The notes under the pieces are model-generated. The model was not told the DNA's origin and ran no database searches. It worked only from the letters and a program-made list of their open reading frames with translations. The translations under genes were made by a program, and so were the position numbers. A stretch of 64,000 nucleotides of DNA from Venenivibrio stagnispumantis. Lineage in GTDB: Bacteria; Aquificota; Aquificia; Aquificales; Hydrogenothermaceae. The DNA lies in assembly GCF_900182795.1 (NCBI RefSeq), contig NZ_FXTX01000001.1, positions 140,680-204,679 of the forward strand. The letters run 5' to 3'. Below, in pieces: positions 1 through 9,023 of the stretch; position 1 is the stretch's first letter, and each line of letters opens with the position of its first letter.

Positions 1-45
1 TATTATAAAAAATGCTAAAACAATAACTAATCTAACCCTTTCCAA
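1..45 (-). CDS. Possible start of a penicillin-binding protein 2 (mrdA-like) gene, cut by window edge
   Basis: On the minus strand a TTG codon at 45-43 opens a frame of 15 codons to the window edge, reading MERVRLVIVLAFFII. A charged start followed by a hydrophobic stretch is how a membrane-anchored protein such as PBP2 begins. An AGGAG lies just upstream but unusually close. The frame overlaps the stop of the MreD-like gene, and mreD-mrdA is a common bacterial order. The function is inferred only from position and the hydrophobic start; 15 residues cannot prove it. Confidence 0.3.
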   Translation of the reverse strand, partial: MERVRLVIVLAFFII

Positions 46-517
46 TTTCTCCTAAACCTTTGTTAAAAATATAAAAAGCATAAAAAACCAATAAATTAAG
101 CAGAATATATAAAATATGCTCTGTAAATGGAAACTCAAATAGTGATGTTCTAAAAAATATAAATATATCCTTTGCTACAATTTCTATAATAAAGCAAACC
201 AAAGCAACTAAGGATTTTAAATATATATTCTTAAACAAAAATTTATTCTTTATAGAAAGAATGAATAATATTATAAGAGTTTTTGAGAAAAAGTTAAAAA
301 AATTTATGTTCGGAAGCATCATATCTTGGAGAATGGAAAAAATAAATGAAAATATTAATGCTTTTTTCAAATCTTGTTGGTAAATCCAGAAAAATAAAGC
401 AATAATATATACAGTTATAAAATCCGGTATTATAAAGGTTATATCTCTCAAAATAAAAGAAGATTGTATAAAAAGCAAAAATAAACCAAAAATAAAAATT
501 TTATATTCTTTTTTCAT
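32..517 (-). CDS. mreD: MreD-like rod-shape membrane protein
   Basis: A 161-residue, very hydrophobic protein with about five membrane segments (about 8-24, 30-46, 50-70, 78-92, 98-118 and a last one near 132-152). Size and topology fit MreD, the inner-membrane partner of MreC/MreB in the elongasome that directs side-wall peptidoglycan synthesis. MreD proteins are poorly conserved, so the name rests on topology and on the possible PBP2 start that follows. Its ATG overlaps the end of fliQ by four bases, so it is translationally coupled to the flagellar export genes, where fliR would usually be expected. Low sequence complexity makes a generic membrane protein the main alternative. Confidence 0.5.
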   Translation of the reverse strand: MKKEYKIFIFGLFLLFIQSSFILRDITFIIPDFITVYIIALFFWIYQQDLKKALIFSFIFSILQDMMLPNINFFNFFSKTLIILFILSIKNKFLFKNIYLKSLVALVCFIIEIVAKDIFIFFRTSLFEFPFTEHILYILLNLLVFYAFYIFNKGLGEIGKG

Positions 518-783
518 TGAATTAAGCTAAGAATTATGGTGAGAGTTTCTTTGGTATAATCAACAAGTTTTGTAAACATCCATGAACCAAGAATAATCAA
601 TCCTATAACGGTAGCTACAATCTTAGGAATAAATGTAAGTGTCATCTCATTTATCTGGGTAGCTGCTTGAAAAATACTTATAATTAACCCTACTATGAAT
701 GTTATCAATATTACCGGCCCACCTACAAATAAAGTTGTCATAAACATCTGGCTCATCAGATTAATAGCCGTATCTATATTCAT
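514..783 (-). CDS. fliQ: Flagellar type III export gate protein FliQ
   Basis: An 89-residue protein, the normal FliQ length. It has two hydrophobic hairpin helices (about 15-38 and 52-74) flanking the conserved polar stretch with IFQAATQINEMTLTFIPK (about 37-54), a hallmark of the FliQ/SctS family. FliQ assembles with FliP and FliR into the helical export gate in the centre of the MS ring, through which rod, hook and filament subunits pass. It follows fliP by 14 bases on the same strand. fliR is not next to it, which is unusual. Confidence 0.95.
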   Translation of the reverse strand: MNIDTAINLMSQMFMTTLFVGGPVILITFIVGLIISIFQAATQINEMTLTFIPKIVATVIGLIILGSWMFTKLVDYTKETLTIILSLIQ

Positions 784-797
784 TTGATTTTTACCTC

Positions 798-1514
798 TTA
801 TTGATATTTATAGCTTTCTATCAATGCTTTAGCAAGAAGTTCCCATCCGTCAGCTAATATAAAAAGTATCAATTTGAAAGGTAAAGAGATTATCATAGGT
901 GGTATCATCATCATACCCATAGACATTAATATACTTGCAATTATAAAATCTATTACTAAAAAAGGTAGATAGATGATAAATACTATCTCAAATGCAGTTT
1001 TTATTTCACTTATCATAAATGCCGGTATTAAAGTTGTCATTGATATATCATTTACAGAAACAGGTTTTTCTTTTGCTATATCTAAAAATAATTTTAAATC
1101 TTCTTTTCTGGTATTTCTAATCATAAATTCTTTTATCGGCTCTTTTGCTCTTTCTATTGCCTGAACATCTGTTATCTCTTTTCTCAGATAAGGTTGAATA
1201 CTTGTATCATTTATTTTTTCAAAAACCGGTTTCATTATAAAGAATGTTAAAAACAAAGAAAGGGCTATAATGACCTGATTTGGTGGTGCTGTAGGTGTTC
1301 CTATAGCCTGTCTGAGCAAAGATAAGACAATTACTATTCTTGTAAAAGATGTTAAAGTTAGCAATATAGAAGGAGCAATGCTTAAAACTGTTATAAGGAG
1401 CAATATTTTTAAAGCTGTATCTAATCTATTAAAAGCCGATAAAGTATCTGAAAGAGCATCAGCATAAGCAAAAAATGGTAAAAATAATAAGATAAAAATT
1501 ATCTTAATCTTCAT
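798..1514 (-). CDS. fliP: Flagellar type III export gate protein FliP
   Basis: A 238-residue protein with a cleavable-type signal peptide (residues 1-18, ending FAYA) and the FliP core: a first membrane segment with LTSFTRIVIVLSLLRQAIG (about 55-73), PPNQVIIALSLFLT just after it, a central cytoplasmic region, and the C-terminal hydrophobic pair. The conserved sequence FTRIVIVLSLLRQA is diagnostic. FliP forms the pentameric core of the export gate. The start overlaps fliO by 11 bases and the gene leads directly into fliQ, the usual fliO-fliP-fliQ order. Confidence 0.97.
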   Translation of the reverse strand: MKIKIIFILLFLPFFAYADALSDTLSAFNRLDTALKILLLITVLSIAPSILLTLTSFTRIVIVLSLLRQAIGTPTAPPNQVIIALSLFLTFFIMKPVFEKINDTSIQPYLRKEITDVQAIERAKEPIKEFMIRNTRKEDLKLFLDIAKEKPVSVNDISMTTLIPAFMISEIKTAFEIVFIIYLPFLVIDFIIASILMSMGMMMIPPMIISLPFKLILFILADGWELLAKALIESYKYQ

Positions 1515-1767
1515 TTTCGTTAATCTCTTTTAATATTTTAAATCCGGATTCATCAAAAGCAATAAAAAATTTTGATTTTTCAAATTTTACCAAAATAAAG
1601 CCTTTATTTTTTGTTATAAATTTTATTTCTTCTATTTTGATATTATCAGAACTTTGTTGCAAAAAATTTCTACCATATCTATTTAAGAAAAAATATAAAC
1701 CATATATTAATGCTACAACTATTCCAAGAGAGATTAAAAGCTTTATAATATAAAAAAAATCTATCAT
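1504..1767 (-). CDS. fliO: FliO-like flagellar biosynthesis protein
   Basis: A small (87-residue) protein with one N-terminal membrane segment (about 6-27) and a short basic cytoplasmic tail containing a compact beta-rich domain (about 45-80). This is the architecture of FliO, the chaperone-like factor for assembly of the FliP ring. Sequence similarity within the FliO family is low, so the name rests mainly on position between the fliN-type gene and fliP, on size and on topology. It overlaps the preceding gene by four bases and fliP by 11. Confidence 0.7.
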   Translation of the reverse strand: MIDFFYIIKLLISLGIVVALIYGLYFFLNRYGRNFLQQSSDNIKIEEIKFITKNKGFILVKFEKSKFFIAFDESGFKILKEINENED

Positions 1768-2018
1768 CCTGCCAAAGATATAATCCTTACTCCATATTTT
1801 TCATTTATTACTACAATTTCACCTTGTGCAAAAGGTTCTTTATTTAGATAAATATCTACTAAACTTTCTGTTGGTTTTTTTAAATCAATTATATCTCCTT
1901 CTTTTAAATTATAAATATATTTAAACAATTTAGTTATTTTTCCAATTTCTACTGTAATATTAAGATTTACATCTGCTAAAAATCTTAAATCTATATCAAA
2001 ATTTTCATTATCTGTCAT
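1764..2018 (-). CDS. fliN: FliN-type C-ring switch protein (single SpoA domain)
   Basis: A short protein that is almost entirely one SpoA domain: DLRFLADVNLNITVEIGK, then the LKEGDIIDLKKP loop and NKEPFAQGEIVVINEKYGVRI. SpoA domains form the base of the flagellar C ring that binds CheY-P through FliM and sets rotation direction. FliN is normally 85-140 residues, so 84 here is a minimal form. The frame opens at an upstream ATG at 2039, but the ATG at 2018 has an AAGG at good distance and gives a natural N-terminus (MTDNENFD), so I prefer it. fliM is not in the window. Confidence 0.85.
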   Translation of the reverse strand: MTDNENFDIDLRFLADVNLNITVEIGKITKLFKYIYNLKEGDIIDLKKPTESLVDIYLNKEPFAQGEIVVINEKYGVRIISLAG

Positions 2019-2045
2019 AATAACCTTACCTTTTAACATGCTCTT

Positions 2046-2549
2046 CTAAGATGTTTGTATTACAAACTCTGTGAAATAAACATTTTTCACACCACCAATT
2101 GGTAATATGGCATTTACTCTTCTTATTATATCTTCTTTTAACTTTTCTACACCCTCAGGAGATTTAAGTTCTGTAGATGTTTTGGTAAAAAGTAAAGTAT
2201 TTATTGTATCTTTTATTTGTGGCATTCTTTGTGTAGCTTCTTCTTTTACTTTATCATCCTGAACTTCAAGAACTATAGTAACTTTAATATATCTATCTGC
2301 ATCTTTGTCTGCTAAATTTACAATATAAGTGCCTGCTTCTACTTCTACACCTTTTTCTTCTACTGATTTTATCTCTTTTGTAATTTTTTCTGATGGAGAT
2401 TTTTCCTCTTCTTTATGGAAAAATTTTGTATATACAAAAAATCCAACTATAGCTGCTATAAGTAAAGCAATAACTATAATCAAAAGTAATTTTAATTTAC
2501 TACCTTTTTTCTCTTCCTGACCTTCCTGTATCTCTTTTTCTTCAGCCAC
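2046..2549 (-). CDS. fliL: Flagellar basal body-associated protein FliL
   Basis: A 167-residue protein: a short cytoplasmic acidic/basic N-terminus, one membrane helix (about 20-42), a lysine/glutamate linker, and a periplasmic FliL domain with NLADKDADRYIKVTIVLEV (about 98-116) and a C-terminal FTEFVIQ strand. FliL binds the stator units (MotAB) around the rotor and supports torque. The start is a GTG preceded by AAGGAGAAGG. It lies between flgE and fliN in the same operon. Confidence 0.92.
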   Translation of the reverse strand: MAEEKEIQEGQEEKKGSKLKLLLIIVIALLIAAIVGFFVYTKFFHKEEEKSPSEKITKEIKSVEEKGVEVEAGTYIVNLADKDADRYIKVTIVLEVQDDKVKEEATQRMPQIKDTINTLLFTKTSTELKSPEGVEKLKEDIIRRVNAILPIGGVKNVYFTEFVIQTS

Positions 2550-2569
2550 TACCTTCTCCTTATTTTTTA

Positions 2570-4429
2570 TTATCTTTTAATATTCATAGCTTCTTGAAGT
2601 ACTTGGTCAGATGTTGTTATAACTCTTGCATTTGCTTGATATGCCCTTTGGGCTACTATAAGATTTATAAATTCTCTACTTATATCTACATTAGACATCT
2701 CAAGCATTCCACTTCTTATTTTGTTTAAAACTCCTCCCGGAGCCACTATAGGTGTAGGTGTTTGTTGATTAGGTAAATAGAGGAATGTCCCTTTTCTAAC
2801 AAGCATTTCTGTATCTTTAAATACTGCTGTAGCAAGTCTTGCTATATTTTTTGTAGTTCCATTAGAATAAGATCCTTTTATAACTCCGTCTTCTGAGATA
2901 AATACAGATAATAAATCACCTTTTGAATATCCGTCTTGATTGCCAGTAAATAAGAAATCTGATGCTAATTGTCTGAGATTTTGTAAATTTAAACTAAATT
3001 GAATTGGATTAGCACCTGTATTTAATCCGACTGAGTTAGGGTTATTTGCAGAGATTGGCAAAATGGAAATTTGATCCGGTTGGATAGTATTTGTAGATAT
3101 AGTAGTAAAGTATATTTTATAAGCAACTTGTATATTTTCAGAACTTGAAGTCCCTGCAGACTGATTTATAGTTATTTTTCCAGTAGTATAATTAATACTT
3201 CCTACTATTTGATTGTTATTTTTTAAATCAATTATATTACCGGCTCCGTCATCTATCCAATTTACAGTTGTACCATTATATTGTGAAATTGATACAGAAC
3301 CAGGAAGTATTGGTGTATTAACAAGTGTATACTCTCCGGTATCTCCACTTTCGTAAACTTTTGTTCTATAAGCAACTTGTATATTTTCAGAACTTGAAGT
3401 TCCTGCAGATTGATTTATAGTTATTTTCCCAGTATTATAATCAATAGTTCCAATTGAATTGTTAGTAATTAAATCAATTATATTACCATTTCCATCATCA
3501 ATCCAATTTACAGTTGTACCATTATAATTTGAAATTAATACAGAACCTGGAATTACTGGATAATAGGGAAGTTGATACTCTCCAGCATCCCCACTATCCT
3601 CATTTAAAGTTGTTCCATGACAATTATCTAAACAGTTCATATCCTTACCATATCCCTTTATAGAACTTATTTGCCCAGTTCCATTAAATTCTAATAACAA
3701 AGCGTCATAAGTGTTAGTATCACCTGGAACTGTAAATTGAATTGGTTCATCATCTAAGAGTCCGAAAACTCTCCATTGATTTCCACCTGTACGGACGAAA
3801 TAAAACTGTGCTTTATGAGGATTTCCAAGAGAATCATAAACAGTCATAGTATTGACATAGTTAAATGTAGTTGAGTCTGCAGGGTTAAAAGTGGCTGTTA
3901 TAATATTTGACCTTGAGTCTAAATTAGATGGTGAGTCAACAGATATTTTTGTTGTTGTCTTAGGTGGTTGTGAATATGGAATATTTATACTTCCTATAGC
4001 TCCTACCATATTACCATTATCATCAAGTGTCCAACCTTGCAATTTTAATCCAAGAGTATTAACTAAATCTCCATCTGCATTTAATCTAAATTGTCCATTT
4101 CTTGTGTAATATATTGTACCATTATTATCTGCAACCATAAAAAAGCCCTGTCCTTCTAATGCAAGGTCAGTTGGCACATTTGTTTGTGAAAAATTTCCTT
4201 GTGTGAATATTTTCTGTGTATTTGCAACGATTGCACCACCGCCTATTTCCATATTCTTAGGAACATTATTACTAAATGTTGTTAAACTACTTGTTATCAT
4301 ATCTTCAAAAGAAGCCCTTTCATATTTATAACCAATTGTATTTACATTAGCAATATTATCGGAAATTACTGATAGCCAATATTGGTCTGCATTAAGTCCC
4401 GTATTACCTGTCCACATCGCCTGAATCAT
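2570..4429 (-). CDS. flgE: Flagellar hook protein FlgE with duplicated outer region
   Basis: A 619-residue FlgE, far longer than the about 400 residues of enteric FlgE. The N-terminal rod/hook motif (MIQAMWTGNTGLNADQ, then SDNIANVNTIGYK at about 27-39) and the C-terminal heptad-repeat region (SNVDISREFINLIVAQRAYQ at about 582-601) are intact. Between them is an enlarged surface region with a tandem repeat of about 82 residues (about 290-353 and 372-436; both carry NGTTVNWIDDG and GKITINQSAGTSSSENIQVAY). Two cysteines (CLDNC) lie just before the repeats. FlgE builds the universal joint outside the cell. flgD lies immediately upstream. Confidence 0.95.
   Translation of the reverse strand: MIQAMWTGNTGLNADQYWLSVISDNIANVNTIGYKYERASFEDMITSSLTTFSNNVPKNMEIGGGAIVANTQKIFTQGNFSQTNVPTDLALEGQGFFMVADNNGTIYYTRNGQFRLNADGDLVNTLGLKLQGWTLDDNGNMVGAIGSINIPYSQPPKTTTKISVDSPSNLDSRSNIITATFNPADSTTFNYVNTMTVYDSLGNPHKAQFYFVRTGGNQWRVFGLLDDEPIQFTVPGDTNTYDALLLEFNGTGQISSIKGYGKDMNCLDNCHGTTLNEDSGDAGEYQLPYYPVIPGSVLISNYNGTTVNWIDDGNGNIIDLITNNSIGTIDYNTGKITINQSAGTSSSENIQVAYRTKVYESGDTGEYTLVNTPILPGSVSISQYNGTTVNWIDDGAGNIIDLKNNNQIVGSINYTTGKITINQSAGTSSSENIQVAYKIYFTTISTNTIQPDQISILPISANNPNSVGLNTGANPIQFSLNLQNLRQLASDFLFTGNQDGYSKGDLLSVFISEDGVIKGSYSNGTTKNIARLATAVFKDTEMLVRKGTFLYLPNQQTPTPIVAPGGVLNKIRSGMLEMSNVDISREFINLIVAQRAYQANARVITTSDQVLQEAMNIKR
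3122..3560 (-). repeat. Tandem duplication inside flgE (period 246-249 bp)
   Basis: Two near-identical stretches at 3122-3314 and 3371-3560 encode the duplicated outer region of the hook protein. Base identity is high across long blocks, including shared runs over the GTSSSENIQVAY and NGTTVNWIDDG coding parts, so the duplication looks recent or is kept similar by recombination. The copies differ by a one-codon indel, which gives offsets of 246 and 249 bases depending on the point of alignment. Confidence 0.9.
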
Positions 4430-4434
4430 GGTTT

Positions 4435-5094
4435 TTAACCTCCTATTTCCATTATTTTATCTAAGGATATGAAATTGTTATTAAATCCTATCATAATAGT
4501 ATTATTTTGTTTTGAAATTTTTTCTACAACTGCTGATGATAATAAATTTGCATTTATATTATTTCCATTGCTATCTTTTGCTGTTATCTTAACTGTATAA
4601 TATCCATCAGGAAGTGAGCTATTTTGTAAAGTATAATTTATATTTGTCTGATTACCTATATTTGTCAATTCTTTACTATCTACCAAATTTCCATTTTGGT
4701 CTAAAATATTTATAGATATAGAAGAAGCCGGAGAGTCTAAATTAATCTGAATATCCGATTTTCCATTTTGAAAATATGTTTGATTACCTTCATACATAAT
4801 TTTTTTACCTATTAGATTTGCTGCTGATAAAAGAGAGTTTCCACCATTAGATAAGCTATCAAGAGCTTTTGAAAATTTATCCATTAATTCTATTTCTCTT
4901 AATTTAATAGTATTATTAATTGTATCTGTAATATCTTTTGCATCTAAGGGATTTTGCCATTGTAAATCTGCAAGTAAGACTTTCAGAAAATCTGAATTGC
5001 TCATTTGAGCGTTGTCATAATTTGCATCTACAACAGTAGGTTTTGGAGTTGTATTATATATAGAAGATGCATACTCATATCTATTATCTATCAT
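4435..5094 (-). CDS. flgD: Flagellar hook-capping protein FlgD
   Basis: A 219-residue protein with the FlgD N-terminal export/cap segment (SNSDFLKVLLADLQWQNPLD at about 33-52, the family signature) and a C-terminal Ig/FlgD tandem domain (NILDQNGNLVDSKEL and DGYYTVKITAKDSNGN). FlgD caps the growing hook while FlgE is added and is lost when the hook is complete. It is five bases upstream of flgE on the same strand and follows fliI, so it is made with its substrate and the export ATPase. Confidence 0.95.
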   Translation of the reverse strand: MIDNRYEYASSIYNTTPKPTVVDANYDNAQMSNSDFLKVLLADLQWQNPLDAKDITDTINNTIKLREIELMDKFSKALDSLSNGGNSLLSAANLIGKKIMYEGNQTYFQNGKSDIQINLDSPASSISINILDQNGNLVDSKELTNIGNQTNINYTLQNSSLPDGYYTVKITAKDSNGNNINANLLSSAVVEKISKQNNTIMIGFNNNFISLDKIMEIGG

Positions 5095-5130
5095 GATTTT
5101 CCCCTCATATTTTTAAATTCAAAAATAATT

Positions 5131-6432
5131 TTAAACCTTTTTCGTCAATAAAGCAAGTTTTTTTACATCCTCTAAACTCTTTTTAAAATCTATTTTTTCA
5201 TCTATTCCTTGTTTTATAAATTCTTCTATATATGGAGCTAGTTCAATAGCCAAATCTATCTCTTTTGAGTTTCCTTCTTTGTACAATCCGAGATTTATCA
5301 TATCTTCTGCTTCTTTATATTTTGAATAAAGATATATTATTTTTGATGCATAATCTATATATTCTTGAGAAAGTAATTGGGGCATTAATCTGCTTATGCT
5401 TTTTAATATATCTATTGCCGGATATATTCTTTTATTAGCTTGCTCTCTTGATAATACTATATGACCATCTAAGAAAGATACTGCTGCATCTGCTACCGGA
5501 TCTAAAGATATATCATCTCCTTCTATTAAAACGGTAAATATTCCGGTAATGCTTCCTTTACCTTCAAAAACTCCTGATGCTTCAGTAATCTTAGGTAGCA
5601 ATGTAAAAACAGATGGTGTATAGCCTTTTGATGTTGGGGGTTCTCCGGCAGATAATCCTATCTCCCTTTGAGCCATTGCTATCCTGGTAAGAGAATCTAC
5701 TAAAAATAAAACATCTTTACCTCTATTGGAAAAATATTTCGCAATAGCTATAGCAGAATATATAGCTCTTAATTTGGTAAGGGCGGGCATATCAGATGTT
5801 GCAGTTATAACAACAGATTTTTTCAGCCCTTCTTCTGACAAATTATCTTCTATAAACTCCCTAACTTCTCTTCCCCTTTCACCTATTAATGCAATTACAT
5901 TTACATCTGCATTAGAAAATCTTGCAATCATACCAAGCAATGTGCTTTTGCCAACACCTGCACCGGCTAATATACCTATTTTTTGTCCTTTTCCTATGGT
6001 AAATAAAGCATTTATAGCCCTTATGCCTGTATCAAATACATCTTTAATCCTTCCTCTTTTTAATGGGTTTATATAATCATTTTTAAGATAGTAATAATTA
6101 GAATATACTATTTTTTCTTTATTTAATGGATTTCCAAATGGGTCTAATACTGTTCCAAGAAGCTCTTCCCCTACACCTACAGTTGCAGATTTATAAAGTT
6201 TTTTCAAAAAACTTCCTATTTTTATATCAGATAAATCTTGATAACTCATAAGTATTGCTTTGTTATTTTTAAAGCCTATAACTTCTGCAATAGCACCATT
6301 TGGTGTTATAAACATATCAGATATTGCAGTTTCTATAGGTAAAACAGCTTCTATTATATTTCCTTTTATAGATAATATTCTTCCTTCAATATTAATCTTC
6401 GGTAATTTTTTTAATCTCTCTTTCAATCTCAT
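5131..6432 (-). CDS. fliI: Flagellum-specific export ATPase FliI
   Basis: A 433-residue F1-beta-like ATPase. Walker A is AGAGVGKST (156-164), the catalytic glutamate region is GERGRE (184-189), Walker B is LFLVDS (242-247), followed by the FliI/SctN signature REIGLSAGEPPTSKGYTPSV (256-275). The hexamer unfolds and delivers export substrates at the base of the flagellum. Its start overlaps fliH, its peripheral-stalk partner, by 41 bases, so translation is coupled. Length and all catalytic motifs are normal. Confidence 0.97.
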   Translation of the reverse strand: MRLKERLKKLPKINIEGRILSIKGNIIEAVLPIETAISDMFITPNGAIAEVIGFKNNKAILMSYQDLSDIKIGSFLKKLYKSATVGVGEELLGTVLDPFGNPLNKEKIVYSNYYYLKNDYINPLKRGRIKDVFDTGIRAINALFTIGKGQKIGILAGAGVGKSTLLGMIARFSNADVNVIALIGERGREVREFIEDNLSEEGLKKSVVITATSDMPALTKLRAIYSAIAIAKYFSNRGKDVLFLVDSLTRIAMAQREIGLSAGEPPTSKGYTPSVFTLLPKITEASGVFEGKGSITGIFTVLIEGDDISLDPVADAAVSFLDGHIVLSREQANKRIYPAIDILKSISRLMPQLLSQEYIDYASKIIYLYSKYKEAEDMINLGLYKEGNSKEIDLAIELAPYIEEFIKQGIDEKIDFKKSLEDVKKLALLTKKV

Positions 6433-7069
6433 CTTTTATCACTTCCAATTTATCTTTTGCTAAACTTTCTATTTTAAAATCAGAAAAATCTATAATAAAA
6501 TCAAAATCCTGTAAATTTTCATCTATTACAACTTTTTCAAAATAATTTTCTAAAATTTTTAATCCTTTTCCTACTTTTAACTGATAATTTATATTTTCAA
6601 AACTTCTTATATATTCCTGTATATCATGCTTGATTTTTTCTATATCTGTATCTTTTAGATATAAAAACTGAAATATCTCATTTATACTATCCACTATTGT
6701 TTGATTGATTTTATCTATCTTTTCCTTGTATTCCATTTTTAATTTTTCTTCAAAATTTTTTACAAATTGATTGATTTGTTCAATCTCTTGTTTTTCCCTT
6801 TCTCTTTCTTCTGATATTAATTGATTTAATTTCTCTTCATATTGTTTTTTTAGCTCATTTTCTGCTTTTTTATATCCTTCTTCAAATGCTGTTTTATATA
6901 TATTTTCTTTTTCTTGATTAAATTGATTTACCAATTCTTTAATCTGATTTTCATATTTTTGGATAAGAGATTTTATTTGATTTTCAAAATCTTTTTCTTT
7001 ATCTTTTTCTTCTTCTTTTTTTTCTTCTTTGTATAAAAGAAATGAAAAATCTTCTATATCAAGTTTCAT
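6392..7069 (-). CDS. fliH: FliH-like flagellar export ATPase regulator
   Basis: A 225-residue, highly charged protein: a long Lys/Glu-rich coiled coil (about 14-130) and a C-terminal globular part with repeated acidic sequences. FliH dimers hold FliI in check and tether it to the C ring through FliN; they resemble the peripheral stalk of F/V-ATPases. The family is weakly conserved, so the assignment rests on coiled-coil layout, size and position directly between fliF and fliI. fliG, usually found between fliF and fliH, is missing here. Confidence 0.8.
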   Translation of the reverse strand: MKLDIEDFSFLLYKEEKKEEEKDKEKDFENQIKSLIQKYENQIKELVNQFNQEKENIYKTAFEEGYKKAENELKKQYEEKLNQLISEEREREKQEIEQINQFVKNFEEKLKMEYKEKIDKINQTIVDSINEIFQFLYLKDTDIEKIKHDIQEYIRSFENINYQLKVGKGLKILENYFEKVVIDENLQDFDFIIDFSDFKIESLAKDKLEVIKDEIEREIKKITED

Positions 7070-7070
7070 T

Positions 7071-8696
7071 TTATTTTTTACCTCTTTCTGTTGCCGGTTT
7101 TGGTTCTTCTTTTAGCCATTTAGATATTAAATTTGCTATTAGTTGTGGATTTTCTTTTGCAACTTCTATTAATTTAATATAGTTAGGCTCTGTTTCAAAA
7201 GATACTATTTCTTTTTCTTCTTTTCTTAGAGTTTCAAGCTGTTCTTCTAAAAGTTGTTGTTGTGCTAATATTGTTGTTGGTTGTTCTTTTTTCTTTTTAG
7301 CTCTAAGTAAGAATATAATTAAACCAATTAAAACTAAGAATAATAATCCTACGCCAGCTAATAAAAACCATAATGTTTTTGATGTTTCTTCTTTTACAAT
7401 GGCAGGTTTTTCTGCTTCAAAAGGAACTGATATTACTGTTACTTGGTCTCCTCTGTTTTGGTCAAATCCTATTGCACTTTTTATAAGATTTTCGTAAGAT
7501 TGTAATTCTTGCTGAGTTCTTGGTTCAAATTGTAAAGTTATATTTCCATTCTGGTCTTTTACTTCTTTATATCTTCCATCTATCATTACTCCAACACTAA
7601 TTTTCTTTATATTAAAAATAGGCTTTTTTGATTCTATTACAGATTTTGATACATCATAATTTGTTGTTATATCACTTTTTTCCTTTTGTTTTGTTCCTCC
7701 TGAAAATACCGGCACATTCATAACAGGCGGAACATTTGTAGGTGTCCCGGGTGGTGCATTTATAGTTTGTGGATTTTCTGTTTCTGACTCTTTTATCTTT
7801 CTTTCACTTACAACTGCTACTTTATCCGGATCGTATATTTCATCTTTTTGAGCCATTTTTCCGGTTTCAAGCTCTACAGATGCTTTGACTACTACTCTTT
7901 CCGGTCCTACTGCTTTTGCAAGCATAGATTGGATATCTTTTTCTATCTGTTTTTCTAATTTTCTTTTAATATCTGCTATACTGTTTCCGGATTCTATATC
8001 TTTATTTTCATCTATTAAATCAGAAAGAACTCTTCCTCTATTGTCTACAACGGTTACATTTTCAGGTGTGAGTTTTGGAACAGCATGAGATACGAGAAAA
8101 ACTATTGCTTTAACTTGCTCTTTTGTTAAATCTTTATCCGGATATAATTTTATAATCACAGATGCTTTTGGTTGGTCTTCTTCTCTTACAAAGATTGAAT
8201 CCTTAGGCATTGCTATATTTACTTTTGCATCCATTACTGCATCTATTTGTTTGATTGTTCTAACAAGTTCTCCTTCTATGGCTCTGATATAATTTACATT
8301 TTCCTGAAATTGGGTTGTTCCCATTTTTGGTTCTTCAAATATCTCAAAACCAACAACTTTTCCTGATGGCAATCCTTTTGCTGCAAGTTTTAATCTTGTG
8401 TCATAAACTTTATCTTTTGGGACTAATATAATTGTTCCATTTCCCTCTAATTTGTAAGGAATATTTTCTTGCGATAATACTGTTAAAACATTTCCTGCAT
8501 CATCCGGTGATAAATTGGAATATAATACGGCATAATCTTTATTTTTTATAAAATTTGATGCAACTATAAATAAAATAACTGCCAAAAATAAACCACCAAG
8601 TCCAATTAAAAGATATTTAACTTTCTGCTTATCTTGAAAAAAAGCTTTTATTTTTTCTATATAATTCTGTTTTTCTATCTGTTCCTCTCCATTCAC
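7071..8696 (-). CDS. fliF: Flagellar MS-ring protein FliF
   Basis: A 541-residue protein with two membrane helices (about 28-47 and 443-464). Between them are the ring-building domains: VLYSNLSPDDAGNVLTVLSQ (about 57-76), GFEIFEEPKMGTTQFQENVNYIRA and AKVNIAMPK of the YscJ/FliF fold. The cytoplasmic tail ends with NPQLIANLISKWL, the FliG-binding segment. FliF forms the MS ring on which rotor and export gate are built. The start is a GTG with GGAG-like sequence upstream. It is shorter in its periplasmic middle than enteric FliF but complete. Confidence 0.96.
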   Translation of the reverse strand: MNGEEQIEKQNYIEKIKAFFQDKQKVKYLLIGLGGLFLAVILFIVASNFIKNKDYAVLYSNLSPDDAGNVLTVLSQENIPYKLEGNGTIILVPKDKVYDTRLKLAAKGLPSGKVVGFEIFEEPKMGTTQFQENVNYIRAIEGELVRTIKQIDAVMDAKVNIAMPKDSIFVREEDQPKASVIIKLYPDKDLTKEQVKAIVFLVSHAVPKLTPENVTVVDNRGRVLSDLIDENKDIESGNSIADIKRKLEKQIEKDIQSMLAKAVGPERVVVKASVELETGKMAQKDEIYDPDKVAVVSERKIKESETENPQTINAPPGTPTNVPPVMNVPVFSGGTKQKEKSDITTNYDVSKSVIESKKPIFNIKKISVGVMIDGRYKEVKDQNGNITLQFEPRTQQELQSYENLIKSAIGFDQNRGDQVTVISVPFEAEKPAIVKEETSKTLWFLLAGVGLLFLVLIGLIIFLLRAKKKKEQPTTILAQQQLLEEQLETLRKEEKEIVSFETEPNYIKLIEVAKENPQLIANLISKWLKEEPKPATERGKK

Positions 8697-8712
8697 TTCT
8701 TAAATATCTCCT

Positions 8713-9009
8713 TTAAACTTGCATTCTCATTATTTCTTGGTAAGCTTCTAATGCTTTATTTCTTATTTCTGTAATTAATCTAAATGATATATCTGCTTTT
8801 TCTATCAGATACATTACTTGCTGAATATCATTTGTTTCACCCATAGCTAATGCTTTTTCTGCATCTTTTGCAGTAATTAAATCATTATTTACATCTGCTA
8901 TAAACTCTTTCAAAATATCGGAAAAATTTTTCTTTGATGTTTTTATACTTTCTTCATTATCTATTTTTAAAGGTAATCCATTAATACCGGATATATTTTT
9001 TATTTCCAT
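8713..9009 (-). CDS. fliE: Flagellar hook-basal body protein FliE
   Basis: A 98-residue protein with the FliE pattern: FSDILKEFIADVNNDLITAKDAEKALAMGE in the middle and the C-terminal helix ADISFRLITEIRNKALEAYQEIMRMQV, where ...RNKaleAYQEIMrMqv is the family signature. FliE joins the MS ring and export gate to the proximal rod. It lies between flgC and fliF, the standard order. Confidence 0.96.
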   Translation of the reverse strand: MEIKNISGINGLPLKIDNEESIKTSKKNFSDILKEFIADVNNDLITAKDAEKALAMGETNDIQQVMYLIEKADISFRLITEIRNKALEAYQEIMRMQV

Positions 9010-9023
9010 CGTTACCTCCTTGT

